This document shows, one piece after another, positions 1 to 6,948 of a stretch of DNA of 19,513 nt (positions are counted from its first letter, which is position 1; every line of letters begins with the position of its first letter). The position numbers and the translations under genes are program-made. Source of the DNA: Bacteroidota bacterium (lineage in GTDB: Bacteria; Bacteroidota; Bacteroidia; Chitinophagales; Chitinophagaceae); contig JAEWBT010000138.1 of the NCBI GenBank assembly GCA_023391015.1, forward strand, positions 1 to 19,513, in the 5' to 3' direction. Below the pieces are notes generated by a model. That model saw only the letters and a program-made list of their open reading frames with translations. It was not told the origin of the DNA and did not search any database.

Positions 1-1112
1 CCCAAACACCCAATGCTGCCTACCAGCCGGCCTTTGCCGGACAAACGCGCGCACCCGGCATCCGGACGCAAACGCCCTTGGAAGTGGCTGTTCTGAGCAA
101 GGACCTGGACCATCCCTGGGGCATTATCACCCTGCCCGATGGGCGGCTGCTCATTACCCAAAAAGGGGGAACAATGCGCCTGGCAAAAACAGATGGCACC
201 CTCAGCGCGCCCATTACCGGCCTGCCGGCTGTAGCTAACAAAGGGCAGGGTGGTTTGCTGGATGTGGCGGCCGATCCGGAATTTGTGACCAACCGAATGG
301 TGTACTGGACGTTTTCGGAGCCGGTAGCGGGTGGAAATTTAACGTCGGTGGCCAAAGGCAAACTTTCGGCAGATGAAAAGCGAATTGAAAACCCACAGGT
401 TATCTTTCGGGCCACACCCGCTTATGATGGCGATAAGCATTTTGGCGGACGCCTCGTTTTTGACCGTTCCGGAAATCTGTTTGTAAGCACCGGCGAGCGC
501 TCCGACCTGGAAACCCGGCCTAAAGCACAGGACCTCAGCACCGCGCTGGGTAAGGTATTGCACATTACCAAGGACGGCCAACCGGTGGGCGGCAACCCGT
601 TTATGGGACAGGCCGGTGCACTGCCGCAGATCTACAGCTATGGGCACCGCAACGTGCAAAGCCTGGCCATCCACCCGGAAAGCGGCGCACTTTGGGAAGC
701 CGAGATGGGACCTAAAGGTGGTGACGAGATTAACCACATTGAAGCCGGCAAGAATTATGGCTGGCCAACGATTACCTATGGGCTGGAATACAGCGGCGAA
801 AAAGTGGGTCAGGGCATTACCCAGAAAGAAGGTCTGGAGCAGCCGGTGTATTACTGGGATCCGGTGGTATCGGTGAGTGGAATGATTTTCTACAGCGGCA
901 AAATGATTCCGGAATGGAAAAACAATTTGCTGATTGGCTGCCTGAGCGGGCAGCATATTGCCCGCATTGCTTTAAATGGCAATAAGGTAAGCGGTGAGGA
1001 GCGACTGCTGGCCAACGAAGGCGAGCGTTTCCGGGATTTGGCCGAAGGGATCGATGGTGCGGTGTATGCTGTTACGGATGGCGGAAAGCTGTACCGGATT
1101 GCCAAAAAATAG
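1..1112 (+). CDS. PQQ-dependent sugar dehydrogenase (soluble aldose dehydrogenase type), 5' end missing
   Basis: The reading frame is open from base 3 to the stop at 1110-1112, so the gene begins upstream of the window. The TTG at 78 is only an internal codon. The protein resembles the glucose/sorbosone dehydrogenase family: a six-bladed beta-propeller that oxidises aldose sugars with pyrroloquinoline quinone, normally in the periplasm. Visible family motifs, in order, are HPWGI near the start, the DKHFGGRLVFD segment (His-containing PQQ pocket), the SYGHRNVQ motif, EMGPKGGDEIN, NYGWP, and a final blade ending DGGKLYRI. About 370 residues are visible, close to a full catalytic domain, so mainly the signal peptide and any N-terminal extension are missing. 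Two TTCCGGAA copies (467, 907) lie inside it. The family call is firm; the sugar substrate cannot be told. Confidence 0.88.
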   Translation, partial: QTPNAAYQPAFAGQTRAPGIRTQTPLEVAVLSKDLDHPWGIITLPDGRLLITQKGGTMRLAKTDGTLSAPITGLPAVANKGQGGLLDVAADPEFVTNRMVYWTFSEPVAGGNLTSVAKGKLSADEKRIENPQVIFRATPAYDGDKHFGGRLVFDRSGNLFVSTGERSDLETRPKAQDLSTALGKVLHITKDGQPVGGNPFMGQAGALPQIYSYGHRNVQSLAIHPESGALWEAEMGPKGGDEINHIEAGKNYGWPTITYGLEYSGEKVGQGITQKEGLEQPVYYWDPVVSVSGMIFYSGKMIPEWKNNLLIGCLSGQHIARIALNGNKVSGEERLLANEGERFRDLAEGIDGAVYAVTDGGKLYRIAKK

Positions 1113-1165
1113 CGGCATACTTTTTTAAACACGAAAGCCTGAAAACCACAAAATAGTTCTCTCTC

Positions 1166-1648
1166 ATGAAACAACCCCCAAAGGCGAATATCGGCCTTGA
1201 CGAAGACAAGAAAAAAGCAATTGTAGAACTGCTTCAGCGCATTCTTTCGGATGAATATGTGCTGAACACGGCCACCAAAGGTGCACACTGGAACGTGGCC
1301 GGCATCCATTTTTCGGAACTGCACAAGTTTCTGGAAAAGCAATACCAACAGCTGAGCGAAATCACCGATGCCGTGGCCGAACGCGTCTTGCAGCTGGGCT
1401 ACAAAGCGGAAACCGTGATCGCTAATTATCTGAAACTCACCCGCCTGAAGGACGAGCCTGCTATTGGCAAGGCCGAAGAGCTTCTTGCAGGACTGGTGGA
1501 CAAGCAGGAAACCCTGATCCGCGAACTGCGTCAGGACATTAAAAAAATCCAGGACGACTATGAGGATGAAGGCACCTCCGACTTCCTGACCGGCATTATG
1601 GAGCAACACGAGCAAATGGCCTGGATGCTGCGCGTGCATCTGGCGTAG
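1166..1648 (+). CDS. dps: Dps family ferritin-like DNA-protection protein
   Basis: The 160-residue product has the length and helical pattern of Dps, the dodecameric mini-ferritin that oxidises and stores iron with hydrogen peroxide and shields DNA in stress and stationary phase. The ferroxidase set is visible with the correct spacing: His41 in AHWNV, His53 in ELHKF, Asp68 and Glu72 in DAVAERV (spacing 12, 15, 4). The N-terminus is short (MKQPPKANIG) with only a few lysines, so direct DNA binding by a basic tail is uncertain. The start ATG at 1166 is the only one that gives the family N-terminus. It follows the dehydrogenase by 53 bp, and TACTTTTT at about 1119 is a weak -7 candidate. A hairpin terminator follows at 1693. 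No TTTCCGGAAA copy lies in it. Confidence 0.93.
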   Translation: MKQPPKANIGLDEDKKKAIVELLQRILSDEYVLNTATKGAHWNVAGIHFSELHKFLEKQYQQLSEITDAVAERVLQLGYKAETVIANYLKLTRLKDEPAIGKAEELLAGLVDKQETLIRELRQDIKKIQDDYEDEGTSDFLTGIMEQHEQMAWMLRVHLA

Positions 1649-1692
1649 TATTTGATACAAACTATTTAATACATTAAAGCTAGAGCAATAAT

Positions 1693-1733
1693 ATCCTGTT
1701 GGGCTTTCTAATGCCTGACAGGATTTATTTTTT
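1693..1733 (+). terminator. Rho-independent terminator of dps
   Basis: The arms ATCCTGT (1693-1699) and ACAGGAT (1718-1724) are a perfect 7-bp inverted repeat. The loop can extend pairing through GGGC/GCCT, and TTATTTTTT follows. It lies 45 bp after the dps stop. The last T residues also form the -33 element of the promoter for the next operon. Confidence 0.7.
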
Positions 1734-1762
1734 GGGTGGTTGTGTATCGGGTGTTAAATTTG
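1731..1762 (+). promoter_or_regulatory. Bacteroidota sigma-A promoter for the TerY-like triad
   Basis: TTTG at 1731-1734 and TAAATTTG at 1755-1762 are separated by 20 bp, which fits the Bacteroidota consensus TTTG-N19/20-TAnnTTTG. Transcription would start near 1769, leaving a leader of about 12 nt before ATG 1781. This rules out initiation at the upstream in-frame codon 1736. The -33 box is carved out of the T-tract of the dps terminator. Confidence 0.6.
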
Positions 1763-1780
1763 ATAACAAATTCTCCCCGC

Positions 1781-2470
1781 ATGAGCCAATACATAGACTT
1801 TGAACAGATTCCCTTCGGTGCGGAAAGTTTCGCGGAAAACCCGGATCCCAGATGCCCTTGTGTTCTTTTGCTGGATGTTTCCGGGTCTATGGCTGGTGCG
1901 CCAATTCATCAACTCAACGAGGGCATTAAGCTTTTTAAGGAAGAGCTTACCAGCGACAGCCTGGCTACTAAAAGAGTAGAAATTGCAATGATTAGTTTTG
2001 GCGGCAGCGTAACGGTAGAAAACGACTTCACGACCGCAACCCACTTCTATCCGGCCAACCTTTCTACCAGCGGCGCTACGCCTATGGGCGAAGCCATCCG
2101 GCAGGGAATCGCAATGGTGAATCACCGAAAAAAAACCATTCGGGATAACGGCGTGGGCGTTTACCGGCCGTGGATCATCCTGATTACCGATGGCGCACCG
2201 ACCGACGCTACCGACGGAATTGCCCAGCTCATCCGCGAGGGCGAGGAAAGCAAGAAATTTTGCTTTTTTGCTATAGGTGTAAATAATGCGAACATGGAGT
2301 TTTTGAAATCCATTTCCGTTCGGGAGCCGCTCAAACTTCAGGGGCTTATGTTTAAAGAATTCTTTGTTTGGTTGTCGGGTTCGCTGGGTAATGTCTCCAG
2401 CAGTATTCCGGGTACAGCTGTTCCGCTGCTGCCGCCTTCCTCCTGGTCTGCCGGCTGGCAATCAGTGTAG
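1781..2470 (+). CDS. von Willebrand factor A domain protein, TerY-like (first gene of TerY-P triad)
   Basis: A 229-residue protein that is almost entirely a VWA domain. The metal-ion-dependent adhesion site is complete: DVSGS (Asp32, Ser34, Ser36), Thr100 in SGATPMGE, and Asp137 in ITDGAPTD. There is no signal peptide or membrane segment, so it should act in the cytoplasm as a metal-dependent protein-binding module. ATG 1781 is chosen over 1736 because a good promoter (1731-1762) ends downstream of 1736 and because TerY proteins begin just before the VWA core. The gene is followed after 42 bp by a PP2C phosphatase and then a kinase. This is the order of the TerY-phosphorylation triad, described in tellurium-resistance and stress contexts and reported as an anti-phage system. 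TerY-like is well supported by context; the client is unknown. Confidence 0.88.
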   Translation: MSQYIDFEQIPFGAESFAENPDPRCPCVLLLDVSGSMAGAPIHQLNEGIKLFKEELTSDSLATKRVEIAMISFGGSVTVENDFTTATHFYPANLSTSGATPMGEAIRQGIAMVNHRKKTIRDNGVGVYRPWIILITDGAPTDATDGIAQLIREGEESKKFCFFAIGVNNANMEFLKSISVREPLKLQGLMFKEFFVWLSGSLGNVSSSIPGTAVPLLPPSSWSAGWQSV

Positions 2471-2512
2471 CTTTAAAAAAGCCTGTAGATACCTTGACTA
2501 AATCAAATCCGT

Positions 2513-3286
2513 ATGAGTCTCTGGAAAGTAATTGCGCAAAAAACAGCAGGCACTTCCCATCTTAAAAAAGATGTGCCTTGTGAAGATGCTTTCGCCTATG
2601 ACATCGTCAAAGATGCCGAAGGCCACGAAGTGTTTTTTGCCTGCGTCTCCGACGGGGCGGGCAGCGCGAAGTTTGGCGGTCTGGCAGCCGAGTATGTAAC
2701 GGAAAATGCCATTCAAAAACTACGGCAGATTTTCACCACTTCTCATACCATTGTTGAAGAAGACATTTACATTATTGCAGAGCAGCTGCATGATGAGTTG
2801 TCGGCTATCTCCTTTGAGAATCAAACCGATCTGAAGGACTTTTCCTGTACATTCCTAGGTTTTATCCTTTTTGAAGACTCGGGTATCTTCTTTCAAATCG
2901 GCGATGGTGCTATCGTACGCTGCACGGATGGCGACACTACACTGGTGCCGGTTTACTGGCCTCAAAACGGGGAATACCAAAACACAACCAACTTTCTGGT
3001 TCAGGATAAAAAGCTGAGTAACCTATGGATCCGAACCACTGCGGACAAGACTTCTAAGGTAGCTGTTTTCACGGATGGATTGCAAAACCTGGCGCTCGCG
3101 AATGACACGCAAAGTGTACATCAGCCTTTCTTTATGAACATGCTGTTGCACCTGGAAACCGCCCGAACGCCGGAGAGTATTAGCCTGTTCAACGAAAAGC
3201 TTTTGCTTTTCCTGCAAGGGGAACAGGTGAATGCCCGAACCGATGATGACAAAACTTTAATCCTTGCAAGCCGCTACCAACTATGA
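2513..3286 (+). CDS. PP2C-family serine/threonine phosphatase (second gene of TerY-P triad)
   Basis: A 257-residue cytoplasmic PP2C-type phosphatase that should remove phosphate from Ser/Thr using two Mn/Mg ions. Recognisable metal-site motifs are CEDAF (Glu24, Asp25), VSDGAGSAKFGG (Asp47, Gly48), TDGL (Asp188) and DDKTLI near the C-terminus (Asp246). The central FSCTFLGFILF...QIGDGAIV strands are also typical. It fits the compact PP2C_2 group found beside VWA and kinase genes. Its stop overlaps the kinase start in an ATGA (3283-3286), indicating translational coupling and matched dosage of phosphatase and kinase. It presumably opposes the kinase or acts on the same target; this is inference. 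No unusual residues were seen. Confidence 0.9.
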   Translation: MSLWKVIAQKTAGTSHLKKDVPCEDAFAYDIVKDAEGHEVFFACVSDGAGSAKFGGLAAEYVTENAIQKLRQIFTTSHTIVEEDIYIIAEQLHDELSAISFENQTDLKDFSCTFLGFILFEDSGIFFQIGDGAIVRCTDGDTTLVPVYWPQNGEYQNTTNFLVQDKKLSNLWIRTTADKTSKVAVFTDGLQNLALANDTQSVHQPFFMNMLLHLETARTPESISLFNEKLLLFLQGEQVNARTDDDKTLILASRYQL

Positions 3287-5304
3287 ACTTAACCGGACTT
3301 CGAAATAAAACCTACAAGACGGGCAAAAGCATCGCCCGCGGTGGCGAGGGTGAGGTTTACGAAATCGCCGGCGATGCAGAGGTGCTTGCAAAAGTGTATC
3401 ATGAACGCCTCAGTCCGCAGAAAGAAGAAAAACTGCGGAAAATGGTGCGCATGTGGAGCGAATCCATCGAGCGCTATATTTCCTGGCCGATTGATTTCTG
3501 CGTGGATCCTGCCACTGGCAAGCAGGCGATTATTATCAAGAAACTTGCCAACTGCTTTCCGCTCCACCAGATCGTTTCCCCCATGGACCGGAAAAAACTT
3601 TTTCCGGAAAAAAGCTATGCTTTTCTGATCCACGTGGCCCGCAACCTGGCCATTGCCCTGCATAAAATTCACGAGCAGGGCCTGGTCGTGGGGGATGTCA
3701 ACGAAGGCAATATTCTCGTTAGCAAACAAGGGCTGGTTTATTTTATCGACTGCGATTCTTTCCAAATCAAAAAGGAAGGCAGCTTTTACCCCTGCGAGGT
3801 GGGCGTACCGCGCTATACACCGCCGGAAATCCTGAATGCCGGTAGCTTTAAAAACGCCGTTCGCAGTTTCAATACAGACAATTTTTCGCTGGCTGTATTG
3901 ATTTTTCAGATTCTGTTTTTGGGGAAACACCCTTTTGCCGGCGCACCTTTGGGCGATCAGAACGGTATTGACGATGAAGAAACCGCTATAAAAGAAAAGC
4001 AGTTTGCTTATTCTTTACGCAATTCTACGAAGGTGATTGGCCCGCCCAAGGGCAGCCTGCCCATCACAACCCTTCCCAAAAAAGTCGTTGGGTATTTCCA
4101 CGAGGCGTTTGAAAGTGAAAGCGCCCGCCCCAGCGCTGCCGAGTGGGCGGTTACCCTGGATGGATTGGCGCAAAGCCTGAGCAACTGCCAGTCGCTGAAA
4201 ACACACACCTTTCCCAGCCACGTCCACGAATGTCCCTGGTGCAACCTGAACAACACGTTGGGAATCAGCTATTTTCAAAACGAAAATGACAATAAGGAAG
4301 CCAAATTTATCCAGGATATAGATCGCTATATCTATGGACTGGAGCTTCAGTTTTTGCACCTGCCTACGCTGCCTTCGAGCGTTACCCCGCCTTCCAACCT
4401 GTCGGAAAACCTGAATCACCGGCTGATTTCCGGTGCCACCCGGCTCAATCAATTCATGATTCTGGGGGCTGCTGGCGCACTGGGATTTGGTCTTCAGTCG
4501 CCTTATTCGCTGGCTGCTGTTCCGGCCTTGCTCCTGCTCGTAAGGCACAACCCGCTGAGCCTTAAAACTAAAAAACAGCTCAACGACATTCGCTACAACC
4601 TGGCCCATGTTCGCAACAATAAGCGGCAGACGGCCGAGAAATACGGGATTATCCATGAACTGGGGGATTTCAACAAGCTGGTTGTAGAAATCAAAAAGCA
4701 CGTAGAGGATTATAAAAAGCTCTATGAAAAGTCGCTGAAAATCCGGCAAAAGGCAGAAGAAAAGCTTTACAACAGCCAGCTTCATGCGCATCTGGAATGC
4801 TATAAAATCGAGGCCTATAACGTCGTCAATATCGCCGATGTGAGCCGCAACCTGCTGATCCGACACGGCATCAAAACGGCAAACGACATTCCCCGGCTGC
4901 GCAACATGGCCATTCGTGGCTTGGCACCTTATATCCAGCACGGCCTGAGCGAATGGCACCGGTCGCTGGTTCAGAAATTTACCTACATCTCAAATGAGGC
5001 CTTGGTGCAGCAGGAAGCCGACGCGATTTATGTGGACTTGGTCAAAGAAAAGCAGAAACTCGAGTTTGAGATTAAGGAAAAATACCGCGATGCCGATCTG
5101 GCCCGGAATGTAGCGCTCCAAAAAGCAGAAACCCTGCGCCTGGAATACACCAACCTATGCCTGCAGGAAATCCAACTGAGCCACGAGCTGGGCTGCTATA
5201 CGCAAGTGATAAATGTGCGCCACCTGTTGGTGAGCTCTTTTAAAGAAAACATCGTGCGCCCGCTGGGTTTGATGAAATTATCGAAGCAGTTTTCTACCTA
5301 TTAA
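3283..5304 (+). CDS. Divergent serine/threonine kinase with CPWC motif, membrane hairpin, coiled coil and helix-hairpin-helix (third gene of TerY-P triad)
   Basis: A 673-residue multidomain protein. Residues 10-295 form a protein-kinase fold: Gly-rich loop GGEGEVY (20-26), Lys37 in LAKVY, and catalytic loop VGDVNEGN (Asp138, Asn143) where HRD is usual. The magnesium-binding DFG is replaced by DCD (156-158), and a PRYTPPEIL segment (176-184) replaces the APE region. A CPWC motif (317-320) resembles half a zinc ribbon. Residues 391-421 are strongly hydrophobic (one hairpin or one to two membrane spans). Two lysine/glutamate-rich coiled coils (about 425-515 and 575-632) flank a helix-hairpin-helix-like region (about 518-560, LLIRHGIKTANDIPRLRNMAIRGL). 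This layout matches kinases of TerY-P triads. It overlaps the phosphatase start and overlaps pyrC tail-to-tail by 11 bp. Catalytic Asp and Lys are present, so it is probably active. One TTTCCGGAAA encodes FPEK at 107-110. Confidence 0.87.
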   Translation: MNLTGLRNKTYKTGKSIARGGEGEVYEIAGDAEVLAKVYHERLSPQKEEKLRKMVRMWSESIERYISWPIDFCVDPATGKQAIIIKKLANCFPLHQIVSPMDRKKLFPEKSYAFLIHVARNLAIALHKIHEQGLVVGDVNEGNILVSKQGLVYFIDCDSFQIKKEGSFYPCEVGVPRYTPPEILNAGSFKNAVRSFNTDNFSLAVLIFQILFLGKHPFAGAPLGDQNGIDDEETAIKEKQFAYSLRNSTKVIGPPKGSLPITTLPKKVVGYFHEAFESESARPSAAEWAVTLDGLAQSLSNCQSLKTHTFPSHVHECPWCNLNNTLGISYFQNENDNKEAKFIQDIDRYIYGLELQFLHLPTLPSSVTPPSNLSENLNHRLISGATRLNQFMILGAAGALGFGLQSPYSLAAVPALLLLVRHNPLSLKTKKQLNDIRYNLAHVRNNKRQTAEKYGIIHELGDFNKLVVEIKKHVEDYKKLYEKSLKIRQKAEEKLYNSQLHAHLECYKIEAYNVVNIADVSRNLLIRHGIKTANDIPRLRNMAIRGLAPYIQHGLSEWHRSLVQKFTYISNEALVQQEADAIYVDLVKEKQKLEFEIKEKYRDADLARNVALQKAETLRLEYTNLCLQEIQLSHELGCYTQVINVRHLLVSSFKENIVRPLGLMKLSKQFSTY

Positions 5305-6628
5305 ACAGCAGACGCGCACCGGTCGTGCCTTCCACAATCCGGCTGCCGTCCCACACTTCGTTGCCGTTCACAAAGGTGTGCGCAATACGGGCGCGGAGGG
5401 TTTCGCCTTCCAGCGGACTCCAGCCACATTTGTAAAGCAGGTTTTCCGGAAATACGGTCGTGTTTCCGGAAAGATCGGCCAGTACGAGGTCGGCGTGGTA
5501 GCCTTCGCGGATGTAGCCGCGCTCCCGGATGCTAAAGCAGACGGCGGGCGCATGGGCCATTTTCTCCACTACTTTTTCCACCGAAATCCGGCCTTCCTGC
5601 ACATAATCCAGCATCATTAACAGCGAATGCTGCACCAGCGGCAAGCCGGCGGGCGCTTGCTGGTACGGCTGCATTTTCTCTTCCAACGTATGCGGTGCGT
5701 GGTCGGTGGCAATCACGTCGAGGCGGTCGTCGAGCAACGCTTCCCAAAGAGCAGGCTTGTGGCGCGGGTCTTTAATGGCCGGATTGCACTTGATTTTATT
5801 GCCCAGGCGTGCATAGTCGTCGGCGGTGAAGTGCAGGTGGTGCACGCATACTTCGGCGGTAATCCGTTTTTCTGCCAAAGGCAGCATGTTGCCGAAAAGG
5901 CGCAATTCTTCGGTGGTGGTAATGTGCAGGATATGCAACCGCGTATTGTGCATTTTGGCCAGTTGCACGGCGGCAAAAGAGCTTTCAAAACACGCTGCTT
6001 CGTTGCGGATGATAGGGTGGAAAGAAGCATCGTTCGCATCCGGATAGATGGCTTTGTTGGCCGCAATAATGCGCTCGTCCTCGCAGTGGGTTGCAATGAG
6101 CAGCTCGGTTCCGGAAAAAATCCTGTTTAGCGTCACGTAGTTGTCCACCAGCATCGAGCCGGTGCTGGAGCCCATGAAAATCTTCACGCCACACACCTTG
6201 TCTTTGTGCTGGTTCATCCGCAGCACTTCTTCTGCATTGTCGTTGCTCACGCCCATAAAAAACGAGTGGTTGGCGGGCGAATTCCGGGCCGCAATCGCGA
6301 ATTTTTCTTCCAGCTTCTCGGCAGTCAGCGTAGGCGGAACGGTGTTGGGCATTTCCATAAAAGACGTTACGCCCCCGGCCACCGCCGCGCGGCTTTCGGT
6401 GTAGATATCGGCTTTGTGGGTCAGCCCCGGTTCCCGGAAATGCACCTGATCGTCGATACAGCCCGGCAACAAGTGCAGGCCGGTGCAATCCAGCAGTCTA
6501 TGGGCCTCTTTAGGACTAGAGATATCGCGGTCGATGCGCTCGATGCGGCCCTTTTTCACCAGCACATCGCCTTCGATGGTGCGGCCTTCGTTTACGATTT
6601 GAGCGTTTTTAAAGAGAATGGTGGACAT
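5294..6628 (-). CDS. pyrC: Dihydroorotase (class I type)
   Basis: A 444-residue amidohydrolase that closes N-carbamoyl-aspartate to dihydroorotate, the third step of de novo pyrimidine synthesis. The metal site can be read: DDQVHFREPG (Gln61, His63), Lys149 in VKIFMGSSTG (position of the carboxylated bridging lysine), His181 in THCED, His232/His235 in LHILHIT, and Asp309-His310 in IATDHAPH. The usual HxH is QxH here, a variant I recall from other Bacteroidota dihydroorotases, so it is not a sign of decay. ATG 6626-6628 gives the expected N-terminus (MSTILFKNAQIVNEG). No clear SD sequence or Bacteroidota promoter is seen upstream. Instead the leader holds a chain of tiny hairpins ending a few bases before the start codon. 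The 3' end overlaps the kinase gene on the other strand by 11 bp, with no terminator between. It carries two TTTCCGGAAA and one TTCCGGAA. Confidence 0.93.
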   Translation of the reverse strand: MSTILFKNAQIVNEGRTIEGDVLVKKGRIERIDRDISSPKEAHRLLDCTGLHLLPGCIDDQVHFREPGLTHKADIYTESRAAVAGGVTSFMEMPNTVPPTLTAEKLEEKFAIAARNSPANHSFFMGVSNDNAEEVLRMNQHKDKVCGVKIFMGSSTGSMLVDNYVTLNRIFSGTELLIATHCEDERIIAANKAIYPDANDASFHPIIRNEAACFESSFAAVQLAKMHNTRLHILHITTTEELRLFGNMLPLAEKRITAEVCVHHLHFTADDYARLGNKIKCNPAIKDPRHKPALWEALLDDRLDVIATDHAPHTLEEKMQPYQQAPAGLPLVQHSLLMMLDYVQEGRISVEKVVEKMAHAPAVCFSIRERGYIREGYHADLVLADLSGNTTVFPENLLYKCGWSPLEGETLRARIAHTFVNGNEVWDGSRIVEGTTGARLLFNR

Positions 6629-6634
6629 AGTGAG

Positions 6635-6694
6635 TTGGAGTCCTTCGGGCTTGGAGCGTTGCTTGGACGCTTCGCGTTGGAGCCTTCGGCTTTA
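6635..6694. repeat. Chain of four mini-hairpins linked by TTGG (array A)
   Basis: TTGG occurs at 6635, 6651, 6663 and 6677. Between successive copies lie short inverted repeats with different stems: AGTCC-TTC-GGGCT, AGC-GTT-GCT, ACGC-TTC-GCGT and AGCC-TTC-GGCT. On the minus strand, which is the pyrC leader sense, most loops are GAA, a GNA-type triloop known for unusually stable DNA mini-hairpins. The array ends 7 bp from the pyrC start codon. The same architecture recurs at 17842-17933. Function unknown. Confidence 0.7.
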
Positions 6695-6709
6695 TGGGTA
6701 AAGGCCAAA

Positions 6710-6836
6710 TTTCCGGAAATTTCCGGGACCTGACAGGTCGGAACTGGGTGGAGTGGAAGCCGCAGCGCGCGTCAGGTCAGAAGTACGCTTTCCGGAAAGC
6801 GCCAATTTCCGGAAAATGAGCATGGATTTCCGGAAA
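6710..6836. repeat. Intergenic cluster of four TTTCCGGAAA palindromes
   Basis: Exact copies lie at 6710-6719, 6789-6798, 6806-6815 and 6827-6836, giving four in 127 bp, the densest group in the window. The 6789 copy extends to a 12-bp palindrome (CTTTCCGGAAAG). A separate inverted repeat, GACCTG-A-CAGGTC, lies at 6727-6739 between them. Apart from array A, this is the only recognisable content of the 320-bp gap between pyrC and the barrel gene. The gap up to 6948 shows no convincing gene; TACTTTTA at 6922 is a near-consensus -7 box for the next gene. Confidence 0.85.
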
Positions 6837-6948
6837 CCCAGTCCCAAAATCAACCCCATAAACCTTCTCAACGCCATCAACTTTATTCCCTATAAGCCGG
6901 GCAGCAACGGCGCGGGTACCCTACTTTTACCGGCCTATCAAAAAAAGT

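Noticed and set aside
78..110. TTG at 78 as true start of the sugar dehydrogenase
   Set aside because: The frame is open to the window edge, and the segment before TTG continues a plausible protein sequence, so the gene simply starts outside.
1736..1780. Upstream start adding 15 residues to the VWA protein
   Set aside because: It lies within the promoter spacer of a near-perfect Bacteroidota promoter, so it would not be in the mRNA.
5294..6628. Inactive dihydroorotase because the first His of HxH is Gln
   Set aside because: All other metal ligands are intact, and the QxH form is one I recall as normal in Bacteroidota enzymes.
6635..6694. UUCG tetraloop terminators
   Set aside because: The pairing is closed by C-G around a three-base TTC loop, stems are only 3-5 bp, and no T-run follows.
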